Of a stretch of 7,462 nucleotides of DNA, positions 1 to 6,844 are shown one piece after another; the stretch's first letter is position 1; each line of letters starts with the position of its first letter. The notes below the pieces were generated by a model, which did not search any database, had not been told where the DNA came from, and worked only from the letters and a program-made list of their open reading frames with translations. The stretch is from contig JALNWC010000117.1 of assembly GCA_023231075.1 (NCBI GenBank), positions 1 to 7,462 on the forward strand, written 5' to 3'. The DNA is from Rhodoferax sp. Lineage in GTDB: Bacteria; Pseudomonadota; Gammaproteobacteria; Burkholderiales; Burkholderiaceae_C. Position numbers and translations under genes: made by a program.

Positions 1-1
1 C

Positions 2-1198
2 CTGGTGCCACCTGCGCAAGACCAGGTCCTGCCGACGGCGCCCGCCCGCGCCGGGCTGGCGGTCGCCGCCAACACCAGCGCCGCCCGCACGGCCGGCGCG
101 CCCCTGACCGAGCCGCCAACGGCTGCGGCGACCAAGCTGCCAGCCCTTGCCGCCGAACCGGCGCCGTCCGGCCCGGGCACCCAGGCGCCCGACGCCGGGA
201 CATCGGACCCGTCGTCACAAGCCGACGACAGGGCACCCCGGCCACCCGTCCTCACCCTCGGTGCCGCCAAGCTGACTGCACCTGCTGTGGCGCCGACGGA
301 TGCAGCCGCAGCCCTGCCAGCGCGTGCGCCCGACGCCGGGACATCGGACCCGTCGTCACAAGCCGGCGACAGGGCACCCCGGCCACCCGTCCTCACCCTC
401 GGTGCCGCCAAGCTGGCTGCACCTGCTGTGGCGCCGACGGATGCGGCCGCAGCCCTGCCAGCGCGTGCGCCCGACGCCGGGACATCGGACCCGTCGTCAC
501 AAGCCGACGACAGGGCACCCCGGCCACCCGTCCTCACCCTCGGTGCCGCCAAGCTGGCTGCACCTGCTGTGGCGCCGGCGGATGAAGCCCCGGCGGATGC
601 GGCCGCAGCCATGCCGGTCAGCGCCAGCCAGACGCTTGCGGCAGACAGCTTCAACCCCGGTGCCGCCTTACCGCCCGGTGCGGCGAATGTGATGGCGCCG
701 AATCCGGTCAGCACGGCGGTTTCAAACGCCGCACCGTCCGCGCCAGCCAACCCGCTGCTGGCGCCTGAAGTGGGCAGCGGTGAATGGGGCAAGGCGCTGG
801 GCCAGCAGGTGCTCCATCTGGGCCAGGCAGGTCAGCAGCAGGCCGAACTCCAGCTCAATCCACCGGGGCTGGGGCCGCTGAAAGTCACACTGAGCCTGGA
901 CGACCATCAGATTCAGGCCATGTTTGTCTCCGCCCATGCTTCGGTGCGCGCTGCCGTGGAAGCCGCATTACCGCAACTGCGGGCCACCTTGGCCGACAAC
1001 GGCATCAGCCTGGGCAACACCTCGGTCAGCGCCGACCACCAGCAGCAGGCGGCGTTTAGCCAGGGGCAAAACGGGCAAGCCAACCACCGGGCCTACCCGA
1101 ATGGCCGGTTGCCCTCGCTTGCGGCAAACCTCACTCCCCCACTGCCCACGGAGCCGCCGCGGCGCGCCCATGGCATCACGGTGGACACCTACGCCTGA
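2..1198 (+). CDS. fliK: Flagellar hook-length control protein FliK (5' end outside window)
   Basis: FliK is a secreted ruler that measures the growing hook and, through its C-terminal domain, switches the export gate from hook to filament substrates. The frame is open to the left edge. A GTG at position 5 could serve as a start (397 residues from there), but no ribosome site is visible and the true start is probably upstream, so I call it partial. The first ~250 residues are low-complexity and rich in Ala and Pro, as in FliK rulers, and carry three 47-residue tandem repeats (residues ~61-206). Residues ~262-345 match the FliK C-terminal hook-control domain, with the signature AELQLNPPGLGPL at 280-292 followed by a helix like those in the family. 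The tail ends in VDTYA, a typical FliK ending. It is followed by fliL after 110 bp. The family call is secure; the start is not. Confidence 0.93.
   Translation: MVPPAQDQVLPTAPARAGLAVAANTSAARTAGAPLTEPPTAAATKLPALAAEPAPSGPGTQAPDAGTSDPSSQADDRAPRPPVLTLGAAKLTAPAVAPTDAAAALPARAPDAGTSDPSSQAGDRAPRPPVLTLGAAKLAAPAVAPTDAAAALPARAPDAGTSDPSSQADDRAPRPPVLTLGAAKLAAPAVAPADEAPADAAAAMPVSASQTLAADSFNPGAALPPGAANVMAPNPVSTAVSNAAPSAPANPLLAPEVGSGEWGKALGQQVLHLGQAGQQQAELQLNPPGLGPLKVTLSLDDHQIQAMFVSAHASVRAAVEAALPQLRATLADNGISLGNTSVSADHQQQAAFSQGQNGQANHRAYPNGRLPSLAANLTPPLPTEPPRRAHGITVDTYA
185..622 (+). repeat. In-frame tandem repeat, three 141-bp units within fliK
   Basis: Units begin at 185, 326 and 467, exactly 141 bp (47 codons) apart. 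Each unit starts with codons for APDAGTSDPSSQA and ends in DAAAALPAR or a variant. Units 1 and 2 differ at only three bases, all A in unit 1 and G in unit 2, giving D/G and T/A replacements plus one silent change. Unit 3 matches closely up to about 577, then carries a 15-bp insertion (EAPAD) before the DAAAA stretch and diverges after about 618. The near identity suggests recent expansion by slippage or unequal recombination. The unit length keeps the reading frame. Confidence 0.95.
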
Positions 1199-1258
1199 AC
1201 AGGCCGCCGGGCAAATACCGAAGTTGAAGCGTTTTTCCCCTTTTCATCAACCGATGCC

Positions 1259-1276
1259 TGGCCGGTGTTCCGGCCA
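1259..1276 (+). other. Perfect GC-rich hairpin in the fliK-fliL gap
   Basis: The inverted repeat TGGCCGG (1259-1265) and CCGGCCA (1270-1276) forms a perfect 7-bp stem with a TGTT loop. It is the most obvious structure in the 110-bp gap between fliK and fliL (1199-1308). No T-run follows it on either strand, so it does not look like a classical intrinsic terminator. It could be a processing or stability element, an attenuator, or chance in GC-rich DNA. The rest of the gap holds a pyrimidine-rich stretch (about 1231-1244) and no convincing promoter. Confidence 0.5.
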
Positions 1277-1308
1277 ACAATCAAGGTTCCAATTCACGCA
1301 GCAAAGCC

Positions 1309-1779
1309 ATGGCCACCAGCACCCCCAAAGAAAAAACCCGAAAGTCGAGCAAGCTCGTCCTCCTGGTGATTGCGCTGGCCGTGCTCGGCATCGCGGCTGG
1401 CGCCGCCGCCTACTTCTATCTGGGCAGCAAGAAGCAGCCCAAGGAGACGGTCGCGCTGCCGACTGAGCCCATCTTTGTCGCCCTTGAACCCTTCACGGTG
1501 AATCTTCAGCCCAATGATCGCCGCCGTTTTCTGCACGTCGCCATGGCGCTGAAAGTGGCCGACGCCAAGTCGCAGGCCCAGCTCGCCCAATACCTGCCTG
1601 AAGTGCGCAGCCGGGTGCTGACGGTACTGTCCAATCGCGAGTCCGAAAGCCTGCTCTCAGCGGACGAAAAAAGCCGCCTGGCAAACGAAATCAGGGCGGC
1701 GCTGAACCAGCCGTTCGCGCCGAATTTGGCACCTGCAAAAATAGCCAGCGTGATGTTTACGACCTTCATGCTGCAGTAA
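1309..1779 (+). CDS. fliL: Flagellar basal body-associated protein FliL
   Basis: FliL is a single-pass inner-membrane protein that surrounds or supports the MotAB stators at the basal body and affects torque and swarming. The 156-residue product has the usual family architecture and length: a short Lys-rich cytoplasmic N-terminus (residues 1-15), one membrane segment (about 15-38), then a periplasmic domain containing EPFTVNLQ, which precedes the conserved beta-strand region. It ends in FTTFMLQ, similar to the FTxFxxQ-type end of family members. The start ATG is preceded only by a weak purine stretch (GCAAAG at 1301-1306), with no strong Shine-Dalgarno site. It is the first gene after the 110-bp gap, and fliM follows after 22 bp. 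The identification rests on architecture, C-terminal motif and position between fliK and fliM. Confidence 0.93.
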   Translation: MATSTPKEKTRKSSKLVLLVIALAVLGIAAGAAAYFYLGSKKQPKETVALPTEPIFVALEPFTVNLQPNDRRRFLHVAMALKVADAKSQAQLAQYLPEVRSRVLTVLSNRESESLLSADEKSRLANEIRAALNQPFAPNLAPAKIASVMFTTFMLQ

Positions 1780-1801
1780 ATCCGCTCAATGAAAACCACC
1801 C

Positions 1802-2806
1802 ATGGCCTATGATCAGCAGCTATCTCAGGACGAGGTCGATGCCTTGCTGCAGGGTGTCGCCGGCGACGCCTCTGCGCCTGCCGCAGCACCGCTGTCCACG
1901 ACAGGAGCGCCGGCCTACAGGCTCGGCACCGACGAGCGCATTGTGCGCAGTCGCATGCATACGCTGGAGGTCATCAACGACCGTTTTGCGCGCCATCTGC
2001 GCACCACGCTGCTGACCTTCATGCGCCGCAGCGCTGACATTTCAGTCGGCCCGGTGCAAATCCAGAAGTACGGCGACTTCGTCCGGCATTTGCCGGTGCC
2101 GGCCAACATCAACCTGATGCACATGAAACCGCTGCGCGGCACGGCCTTGTTCGTGTTTGATCCGAAACTGGTGTTTCTGGTGGTTGACAATCTGTTTGGC
2201 AGCGATGGCCGCTACCACGTGCGGATTGAAGGCCGCGACTTCACGCGCACCGAGCAACGCATCATCATGCGCCTGCTCAATGTGACGCTGGAGAGTTATG
2301 GCAGCGCCTGGCGGCCGGTCTATCCGCTGGTGTTCGACCATGTGCGTTCCGAGATGCACGCCAAACTGGCCAATATCGTGGCCCCCAATGAGGTGGTCAT
2401 CAACACCACCTTCCAGATCGAATTCGGTCCGATCGGCGGGGCACTGAACGTCTGCATTCCCTACTCGATGATCGAACCGATCCGGGACCTGTTGTCGAAC
2501 CCCCTGCAGGACGAGATCGAAGTGGACAAACGCTGGGTCAGGCAACTGTCGAGACAGGTGCAAAGTGCCGACGTCGAACTTCGGGCAAATTTCCTGACGA
2601 TGCAGTCGAGCATCGGCCAATTGCTCAAATTGCGGGTCGGCGATGTGCTGCCGGTCGACATCCCGGAAAAAATTGTGGCCACGGTCAATGGCGTTCCTGT
2701 CATGGAATGCGGCTACGGCACATCCAACCAGCACTATGCCTTGCGGGTACAGCAAATGATCAACCACCGAGACATGGACACAGCCAAGGACAGCGACTAT
2801 GAGTGA
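1802..2806 (+). CDS. fliM: Flagellar motor switch protein FliM
   Basis: FliM is the C-ring protein that binds phosphorylated CheY and transmits it to FliG to reverse rotation. The 334-residue length is typical. Residues 5-18 hold the CheY-binding peptide, LSQDEVDALLQG. The middle CheC-like domain includes HMKPLRGTALFVFDPKLVF and the conserved GPIGGAL (209-215), which belongs to the FliG-facing surface. The last ~85 residues (about 250-322) are the SpoA-type domain that pairs with FliN. The start is chosen because it places the CheY-binding peptide at the very N-terminus. No good Shine-Dalgarno site precedes it, so translation may depend on coupling to fliL, which ends 22 bp upstream. The 3' end overlaps fliN by 8 bp. 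Confidence 0.97.
   Translation: MAYDQQLSQDEVDALLQGVAGDASAPAAAPLSTTGAPAYRLGTDERIVRSRMHTLEVINDRFARHLRTTLLTFMRRSADISVGPVQIQKYGDFVRHLPVPANINLMHMKPLRGTALFVFDPKLVFLVVDNLFGSDGRYHVRIEGRDFTRTEQRIIMRLLNVTLESYGSAWRPVYPLVFDHVRSEMHAKLANIVAPNEVVINTTFQIEFGPIGGALNVCIPYSMIEPIRDLLSNPLQDEIEVDKRWVRQLSRQVQSADVELRANFLTMQSSIGQLLKLRVGDVLPVDIPEKIVATVNGVPVMECGYGTSNQHYALRVQQMINHRDMDTAKDSDYE
2786..2790 (+). promoter_or_regulatory. Ribosome binding site of fliN
   Basis: AAGGA lies 8 nt before the fliN ATG at 2799, inside the last codons of fliM. It is one of the clearest Shine-Dalgarno sites in the + strand train and supports this fliN start, which overlaps the fliM stop. Confidence 0.6.
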
Positions 2807-3281
2807 AGACAACAAGACCGAAGCGGCGAGCGACGACTGGGGCAGCGCATTGGCCGAGCAGGCGCAGGCCAGCGCGGCGCCGGCCGATGACTGGGGCAGC
2901 GCGATGGCCGAGCAGGCGTCTGCAAGCGCACCGGCGCCGGGTCCGGCAGCGCCCTCCACACCTGCCGGTGAGAGGGTATTCCAGCCGCTCCAGAGCCACA
3001 CCGAACCCGACCTTGCCAAAGGTGATATTGACCGGATTCTGGATGTGCCGGTGCAGTTGACCGCCGAACTGGGCCGCACGCGTATCACCATCAAGAATCT
3101 GCTCCAACTGTCGCAAGGTTCGGTCGTCGAACTCGACGGCCTGGCGGGCGAGCCGATGGACGTCTTTATCAACGGTTACCTGATCGCGCAAGGTGAAGTG
3201 GTGGTGGTGAACGACAAATTCGGCATTCGCCTGACCGACATCATCACCCCTTCCGAACGTATCCAGAAGCTGAACCGATGA
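2799..3281 (+). CDS. fliN: Flagellar motor switch protein FliN
   Basis: FliN forms the lower C-ring with FliM and helps dock FliH-bound export cargo. The C-terminal ~80 residues are a near-canonical SpoA domain: ILDVPVQLTAELGRTRITIK, then GSVVELDGLAGEP, NGYLIAQGEVVVV and the terminal TDIITPSERIQKLNR, very close to the enterobacterial protein. At 160 residues it is longer than E. coli FliN (about 137). Much of the extra length is an N-terminal region in which DDWGSALAEQ (residues 12-21) recurs as DDWGSAMAEQ (30-39). E. coli FliN has one equivalent motif (DDLWAEALSEQ, from memory). The start overlaps fliM by 8 bp and has a good ribosome site. The stop overlaps the fliO start as ATGA. Confidence 0.97.
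   Translation: MSEDNKTEAASDDWGSALAEQAQASAAPADDWGSAMAEQASASAPAPGPAAPSTPAGERVFQPLQSHTEPDLAKGDIDRILDVPVQLTAELGRTRITIKNLLQLSQGSVVELDGLAGEPMDVFINGYLIAQGEVVVVNDKFGIRLTDIITPSERIQKLNR
2832..2939 (+). repeat. Duplicated 18-codon unit in the fliN N-terminus
   Basis: Two adjacent 54-bp units (2832-2885 and 2886-2939) encode DDWGSALAEQAQASAAPA and DDWGSAMAEQASASAPAP. The first ten residues are identical except Leu/Met. The units differ at roughly a fifth of their bases, so this duplication is older than the one in fliK. Confidence 0.85.
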
Positions 3282-3751
3282 AACGACAGGCTCTCAAACT
3301 GGCGGCTTCGCTGCTGACCGGCGTCAGTTTCGGCGCCGCCGCGATGCTGCCGACCGTGCCCGCGGCGGCAGAACCGGTCCGCGCCTACGGTGCGACCGGC
3401 ATGCTGCAGGCCGGCCTGGGCCTGGCGCTGGTGCTGGCGCTGATTTTCCTGCTGGCCTGGGCCGCGCGCCGCCTTGGCCTGCAGCCGCCTGGCAGCAGCC
3501 GCCTGCTGAAGGTGGTCGCCAGCGCCATGGTCGGACAGCGCGAGCGGGTGGTGGTGGTGGAGATAGGCCACACCTGGCTGGTGCTCGGCGTGGCGGCGGG
3601 TCAGGTCCGCGCCCTGCACACCCTGCCGGCCGAACCCTCGTCTGAAGCCGTTGCAGCACCGCCCGGCAATGGCTTCACGGCCGAAGGTACTTTTGCAGAA
3701 AAATTGCTGGCCTCCCTGCACAAACTCAACAAGCCGGGAAAACCGGGCTGA
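3278..3751 (+). CDS. fliO: Flagellar biosynthesis protein FliO
   Basis: FliO is a membrane protein that helps assemble and stabilise the FliP ring of the flagellar export gate, and it is the least conserved part of that set. The 157-residue product begins with a positively charged, hydrophobic stretch resembling a signal peptide (residues 1-31, small residues AAA before EP at 32-33). A strong membrane segment follows at about 42-62, then WAARRLGL and a cytoplasmic domain with SRLLKVVASAMVGQRERVVVVEIGHTWLVLGV, the conserved FliO core of basic and beta-strand residues. The C-terminal ~45 residues are less ordered. Its ATG overlaps the fliN stop by 4 bp and its TGA shares one base with the fliP ATG, indicating translational coupling. 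The call combines this core with position between fliN and fliP. Confidence 0.93.
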   Translation: MKRQALKLAASLLTGVSFGAAAMLPTVPAAAEPVRAYGATGMLQAGLGLALVLALIFLLAWAARRLGLQPPGSSRLLKVVASAMVGQRERVVVVEIGHTWLVLGVAAGQVRALHTLPAEPSSEAVAAPPGNGFTAEGTFAEKLLASLHKLNKPGKPG

Positions 3752-4521
3752 TGCTCATGGCCTCGTTCCGTTTACGCAGTGGTGCGCTCTGGCCGCGCTG
3801 TCTGCTGCTGGCGCTGATGGTCCTGCCCGCACTGGCGTCGGCCCAGGGCCTGCCAGGCATCACCAGCACGCCAGGCCCTGGTGGCGGCCAGACCTGGTCG
3901 CTGAGCGTGCAGACGCTGGTGCTGCTGACCTCACTGAGCTTTCTGCCGGCGCTGCTGTTGTCCATGACCAGCTTCACCCGCATTCTCATTGTGCTGGGGC
4001 TGCTGCGCACGGCCATTGGCGCGCAGTCTTCGCCACCCAATCAGATCCTGGTCGGGCTCTCGCTGTTTCTCACCTTTTTTGTCATGTCGCCGGTTTTCGA
4101 CAAGGTTCACAGCGAGGCCTACAAACCCTTCTCCGAAAACAGGATCAGTGCCGAGCAGGCGCTGCAGCGGGGGGTGCAGCCCTTCAAACAATTCATGCTC
4201 AAGCAAACCCGGGAAGCCGATCTGGCGCTGTTTGCGAAACTGGGCAACGTGGGCCCCATGGAGGGGCCGGAGCAGGTCACGCTGCGGATTTTGCTGCCGG
4301 CCTTTGTGATCAGCGAACTGAAAACCGCATTCCAGATCGGCTTCACCATCTTCATTCCCTTCCTGATCGTCGATCTGGTCATCGCCAGCGTGCTGATGTC
4401 CATGGGCATGATGATGGTGCCGCCCGCGAGCATCGCGCTGCCCTTCAAGTTGATGCTGTTTGTGCTGGTTGACGGCTGGCAGTTGCTGGTCGGGGCGCTG
4501 GCGCAGAGCTTTTACACCTGA
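3751..4521 (+). CDS. fliP: Flagellar export gate protein FliP
   Basis: FliP forms the pentameric core of the FliPQR export gate through which rod, hook and filament subunits pass. The 256-residue product starts with a cleavable-type signal peptide (Arg-rich start, hydrophobic core at about 17-28, likely cut after ASA at 29-31). MTSFTRILIVLGLLR at 72-86 is a family signature. A soluble loop follows (about 120-180, with READLALFAKL), and then the highly conserved end: SELKTAFQIGFTIFIPF, MGMMMVPPASIALPFK and LVDGWQLLVGALAQSFYT (to residue 256), nearly identical to enterobacterial FliP. The start at 3751 shares one base with the fliO stop (TGATG). A second ATG at 3757 is a possible alternative. 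fliQ follows after 37 bp. Confidence 0.98.
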   Translation: MLMASFRLRSGALWPRCLLLALMVLPALASAQGLPGITSTPGPGGGQTWSLSVQTLVLLTSLSFLPALLLSMTSFTRILIVLGLLRTAIGAQSSPPNQILVGLSLFLTFFVMSPVFDKVHSEAYKPFSENRISAEQALQRGVQPFKQFMLKQTREADLALFAKLGNVGPMEGPEQVTLRILLPAFVISELKTAFQIGFTIFIPFLIVDLVIASVLMSMGMMMVPPASIALPFKLMLFVLVDGWQLLVGALAQSFYT

Positions 4522-4558
4522 GCGGGTCAAGGGCCCGATGAACGAGGATGCGCTGTAA

Positions 4559-4828
4559 ATGACGCCCGAATCCGTCATGACGCTTGGCTACGAGGCCATG
4601 AAACTTTCCTTGCTGCTGGCTGCGCCGCTGCTGCTGGTGGCGCTCGTCACCGGCTTGATCGTCAGCCTGTTCCAGGCCGCCACCCAGATCAATGAAATGA
4701 CGCTGTCCTTTATTCCCAAGCTGCTGGCCGTGTTCGCCACCCTGGTGATTGCCGGCCCGTGGATGCTGGAGACGGTACTCGATTACATGCGCAATCTGTT
4801 TGCCTCGATTCCGCAATTGGTGGGCTGA
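4559..4828 (+). CDS. fliQ: Flagellar export gate protein FliQ
   Basis: FliQ is a small two-helix membrane protein that packs around FliP and FliR in the export gate. At 89 residues it has the standard family length. It begins MTPESVMTLGYEAMK and has two hydrophobic hairpin segments (about 16-38 and 52-72) flanking the conserved cytoplasmic turn FQAATQINEMTLSFIPK (38-54). GAGG at 4544-4547 lies 11 nt before the ATG, a somewhat distant ribosome site. The stop shares one base with the fliR start. A 6-codon in-frame ORF ends directly before the start codon (see findings). The identification is secure from the loop motif, length and neighbours. Confidence 0.97.
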   Translation: MTPESVMTLGYEAMKLSLLLAAPLLLVALVTGLIVSLFQAATQINEMTLSFIPKLLAVFATLVIAGPWMLETVLDYMRNLFASIPQLVG

Positions 4829-5622
4829 TGCCTGCGCTCCTTTCGGTCACTTCAGACCAATTGAACGTCTGGATGGTGGCATTTCTGTGGCCGTTTGTGC
4901 GCATGCTGGCACTCATCAGCACGGCGCCGGTTTTCAGCGAAGGCGCCGTGCCGCGCTCGGCCAGGATTGCCTTGGCGGTGCTGCTGACGCTGGTGGTGGC
5001 GCCGACACTCGGTGCCCTGCCCGCGGTTCCGCTGTTTTCTGCCGGCGGCCTCTGGATCCTGATCCAGCAAGTGCTGATTGGTACGGCGATGGGATTTTCG
5101 ATGCGCATGGTATTTGCCATGGTACAGGCAGCGGGCGAGTATGTGGGCCTGCAGATGGGTCTGTCTTTCGCCTCTTTCTTCGACCCCACCAGCGGCGGCA
5201 ACACGACCGTCAACGCGCGCTTGCTGAACATGTTCGCCATCCTGATTTTCCTGGCAACCGATGGCCACCTGATGCTGATCATGACGCTGGCCGAGAGCTT
5301 TCGCACCCTGCCGATCGCCGACGCGCCGCTGGCGGCCTCCGGCTGGTTCGTGCTGGTGCTAGCGGGCGCCCAGATTGTTTCGGGCGGGCTCATGCTGGCG
5401 CTGCCACTCATCGCCAGCTTGCTGACCCTGAATCTGGCGATGGGCATCATGAACCGGGTTTCCCCCCAGTTCAGCATTTTTTCGGTGGGCTTTCCGATCA
5501 CGCTGCTGGCGGGCATCGCCATGCTGATGCTGTTGATGCCTTACCTGGCGCCTTTCCTGGAGCCGCGGTTTGCGGCCGGGCTGGCGTCCATTGCGGCGCT
5601 GCTGCAGGGATTACGGCCCTAG
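4828..5622 (+). CDS. fliR: Flagellar export gate protein FliR
   Basis: FliR completes the FliPQR gate and contacts FlhB. The start is set at the ATG overlapping the fliQ TGA by one base (TGATG), giving 264 residues, the usual family length. The frame stays open upstream to a GTG at 4759, but that would add 23 residues with no family resemblance and overlap fliQ by 70 bp. The protein is almost wholly hydrophobic with several membrane segments. It carries the conserved GFSMRMVFAMVQAAGEYVGLQMG from residue 89 and FFDPTSGGNTT around 117-125, both typical of FliR, plus FAILIFLATDGHLMLI. No flhB follows, and the gene ends one base from the converging flgL stop. This is the last gene of the + strand train in this window. 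Confidence 0.97.
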   Translation: MPALLSVTSDQLNVWMVAFLWPFVRMLALISTAPVFSEGAVPRSARIALAVLLTLVVAPTLGALPAVPLFSAGGLWILIQQVLIGTAMGFSMRMVFAMVQAAGEYVGLQMGLSFASFFDPTSGGNTTVNARLLNMFAILIFLATDGHLMLIMTLAESFRTLPIADAPLAASGWFVLVLAGAQIVSGGLMLALPLIASLLTLNLAMGIMNRVSPQFSIFSVGFPITLLAGIAMLMLLMPYLAPFLEPRFAAGLASIAALLQGLRP

Positions 5623-5623
5623 C

Positions 5624-6838
5624 CTACAGATAGTTGAACAGCGAAATCTGCTGGATGCGCACAAAGGTTTGCTGGCTCGCCTGCAGCGCCGTCTGGCGCT
5701 GGTAGAACTCGGCGATGGCGGTGGCGTAATCCAGGTCCTGCAAGTCCGACAGATAGCTCTTGTCGGACAGCGTGCGGCTTTCACCCGTGACCGCCAGCGC
5801 GTCGAGCTCCTGCAGGCGTGAGCCGACCGAGGCGCGCACGCTCAGTACGTTGTCGTGGGCGTTGGTGATCTTGCGGTTGGCGGTGCTCAGGGCATTGAGC
5901 ACCTTGGCCTGGCCTTCTGCGCCGGCATTCTCAATCGGGGTTTGGAGTGCCGCGATGACGTCCTTGATCGACTCGAAAACGTTGGTCCCGGCGTTTTTGG
6001 CCAGGGCGACCTTGAAGGTATCGCCTGCAGCAGGCGCACCGCTGATGCTGATTTGCAAACCGCCAAACCCGATAACGCCGCCCGACGTGTAGCTGGCGGG
6101 CGCCGTGGTGACCGGTGGAGATGTCTGGGTGGTCACCGTGTACGTTGTGGCGGAAATAAAATTGATCACAAAATCCTGACCGTAATCCGCATTGCCCACG
6201 TCAACGACCGATGTCGAACTGAACACGCCGCTGCCGGCGTTGCCCGCCGGGCTGGCCGTGACATAACCGGCACCGCCCTGCACCGTTTGAAAAATACTGC
6301 GTCCGTCATCCGTACCGGCCATCTGCCGCGAGACATCGACCTGCATCAGGCGCTGGCCCTGGTCGCCGGCATACTGGATGCTGCCGGTCGCATCACGGAC
6401 AAATGGCGGACTGCCGCTCTTGAATCCGGCGAACAGGAACTGGCCATTGCCGTCATCGGTATTGGCCAGGCCCTGCAACTGGTCCATATTGCTTTGCAGG
6501 GTGGTGGCAATGGTGGCGCGATCGGCATCGGTCAGGGTGCCGTTGCCGGCCTGAACCAGCAGGCCCTTGATATTTTGCAGGACCGCGGTGACGCTTTGCA
6601 GGGCGTTCTCTTCCATGGTCAGGGTCTGTATGGCCTGGCTCCGGCTGGCCGCATACTGGGCACCCAGCGCGATCGACTGCGACACGGCAAGACCGCGGGT
6701 GGCCGCCAGCGGGTCATCCGACGGCGCCAGCAGCTTGGTGCCGGCGCCGAGCTGCTGCTGGATGCGCAGCAGCTTGCCCTGCTGCGCGCCAAGGGCGGTC
6801 TGGCTTTGTTCGTAAAAGGACTGGGTGCTGATGCGCAT
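5624..6838 (-). CDS. flgL: Flagellar hook-associated protein 3 (FlgL)
   Basis: FlgL is the junction protein between FlgK and the flagellin filament. It is exported after the hook is complete and acts outside the cell. I chose the ATG at 6838 (404 residues, MRISTQSFY, the usual FlgL opening). An ATG directly before it at 6841 lies only 3 nt from the AAGGAG site, while 6838 lies 6 nt away. The N-terminal coiled-coil region is flagellin-like: AGTKLLAPSDDPLAATRGL (about 31-50), a long helix to ~130 and GNGQFLFAGFKSG. A beta-rich central module spans ~222-280. The C-terminal helices end in SQQTFVRIQQISLFNYL, a typical FlgL end. It is the downstream gene of the flgK-flgL pair, 17 bp after flgK, and converges on fliR. 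Confidence 0.97.
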   Translation of the reverse strand: MRISTQSFYEQSQTALGAQQGKLLRIQQQLGAGTKLLAPSDDPLAATRGLAVSQSIALGAQYAASRSQAIQTLTMEENALQSVTAVLQNIKGLLVQAGNGTLTDADRATIATTLQSNMDQLQGLANTDDGNGQFLFAGFKSGSPPFVRDATGSIQYAGDQGQRLMQVDVSRQMAGTDDGRSIFQTVQGGAGYVTASPAGNAGSGVFSSTSVVDVGNADYGQDFVINFISATTYTVTTQTSPPVTTAPASYTSGGVIGFGGLQISISGAPAAGDTFKVALAKNAGTNVFESIKDVIAALQTPIENAGAEGQAKVLNALSTANRKITNAHDNVLSVRASVGSRLQELDALAVTGESRTLSDKSYLSDLQDLDYATAIAEFYQRQTALQASQQTFVRIQQISLFNYL

Positions 6839-6844
6839 CATGAA

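Noticed and set aside
300..692. 130-residue + strand ORF in another frame over the fliK repeat
   Set aside because: It is open only because the 141-bp unit is a multiple of three and GC-rich; its Pro/Arg/His-rich product is a shadow of the FliK frame.
1224..1257. Possible sigma-28 promoter (TTGAAGCG ... ACCGATGC) before fliL
   Set aside because: The gap between the elements is 18 nt rather than about 11, and both elements match the consensus poorly.
1259..1276. Possible sigma-54 promoter (TGGCC...) before fliL
   Set aside because: The GG and GC elements are not at the required spacing and no TTGC follows; the sequence is better explained as the hairpin.
1789..1812. Seven-codon ORF (MKTTHGL) overlapping the fliM start
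   Set aside because: It has no ribosome site and is short enough to be chance; nothing supports translation.
2042..3172. 376-residue minus-strand ORF over fliM and fliN
   Set aside because: It lies wholly antisense to two secure genes, has no recognisable domain and no ribosome site I can support; long antisense frames are expected in GC-rich genes.
3651..4472. 273-residue + strand ORF over fliO and fliP
   Set aside because: It is a frame-shifted shadow of FliP rich in Ala, Gly, Arg and His, without domains.
4759..4827. Longer fliR start at a GTG
   Set aside because: The added 23 residues lie within fliQ and look unlike FliR; the ATG at 4828 gives the normal length and the common TGATG overlap.
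4710..5522. 270-residue minus-strand ORF over fliQ and fliR
   Set aside because: It is antisense to FliR, whose conserved motifs are intact; the product resembles no family I know.
5606..5620. Short inverted repeat AGGG/CCCT at the end of fliR as a terminator
   Set aside because: It has only a 4-bp stem with a 7-nt loop and no T-run; too weak to call.
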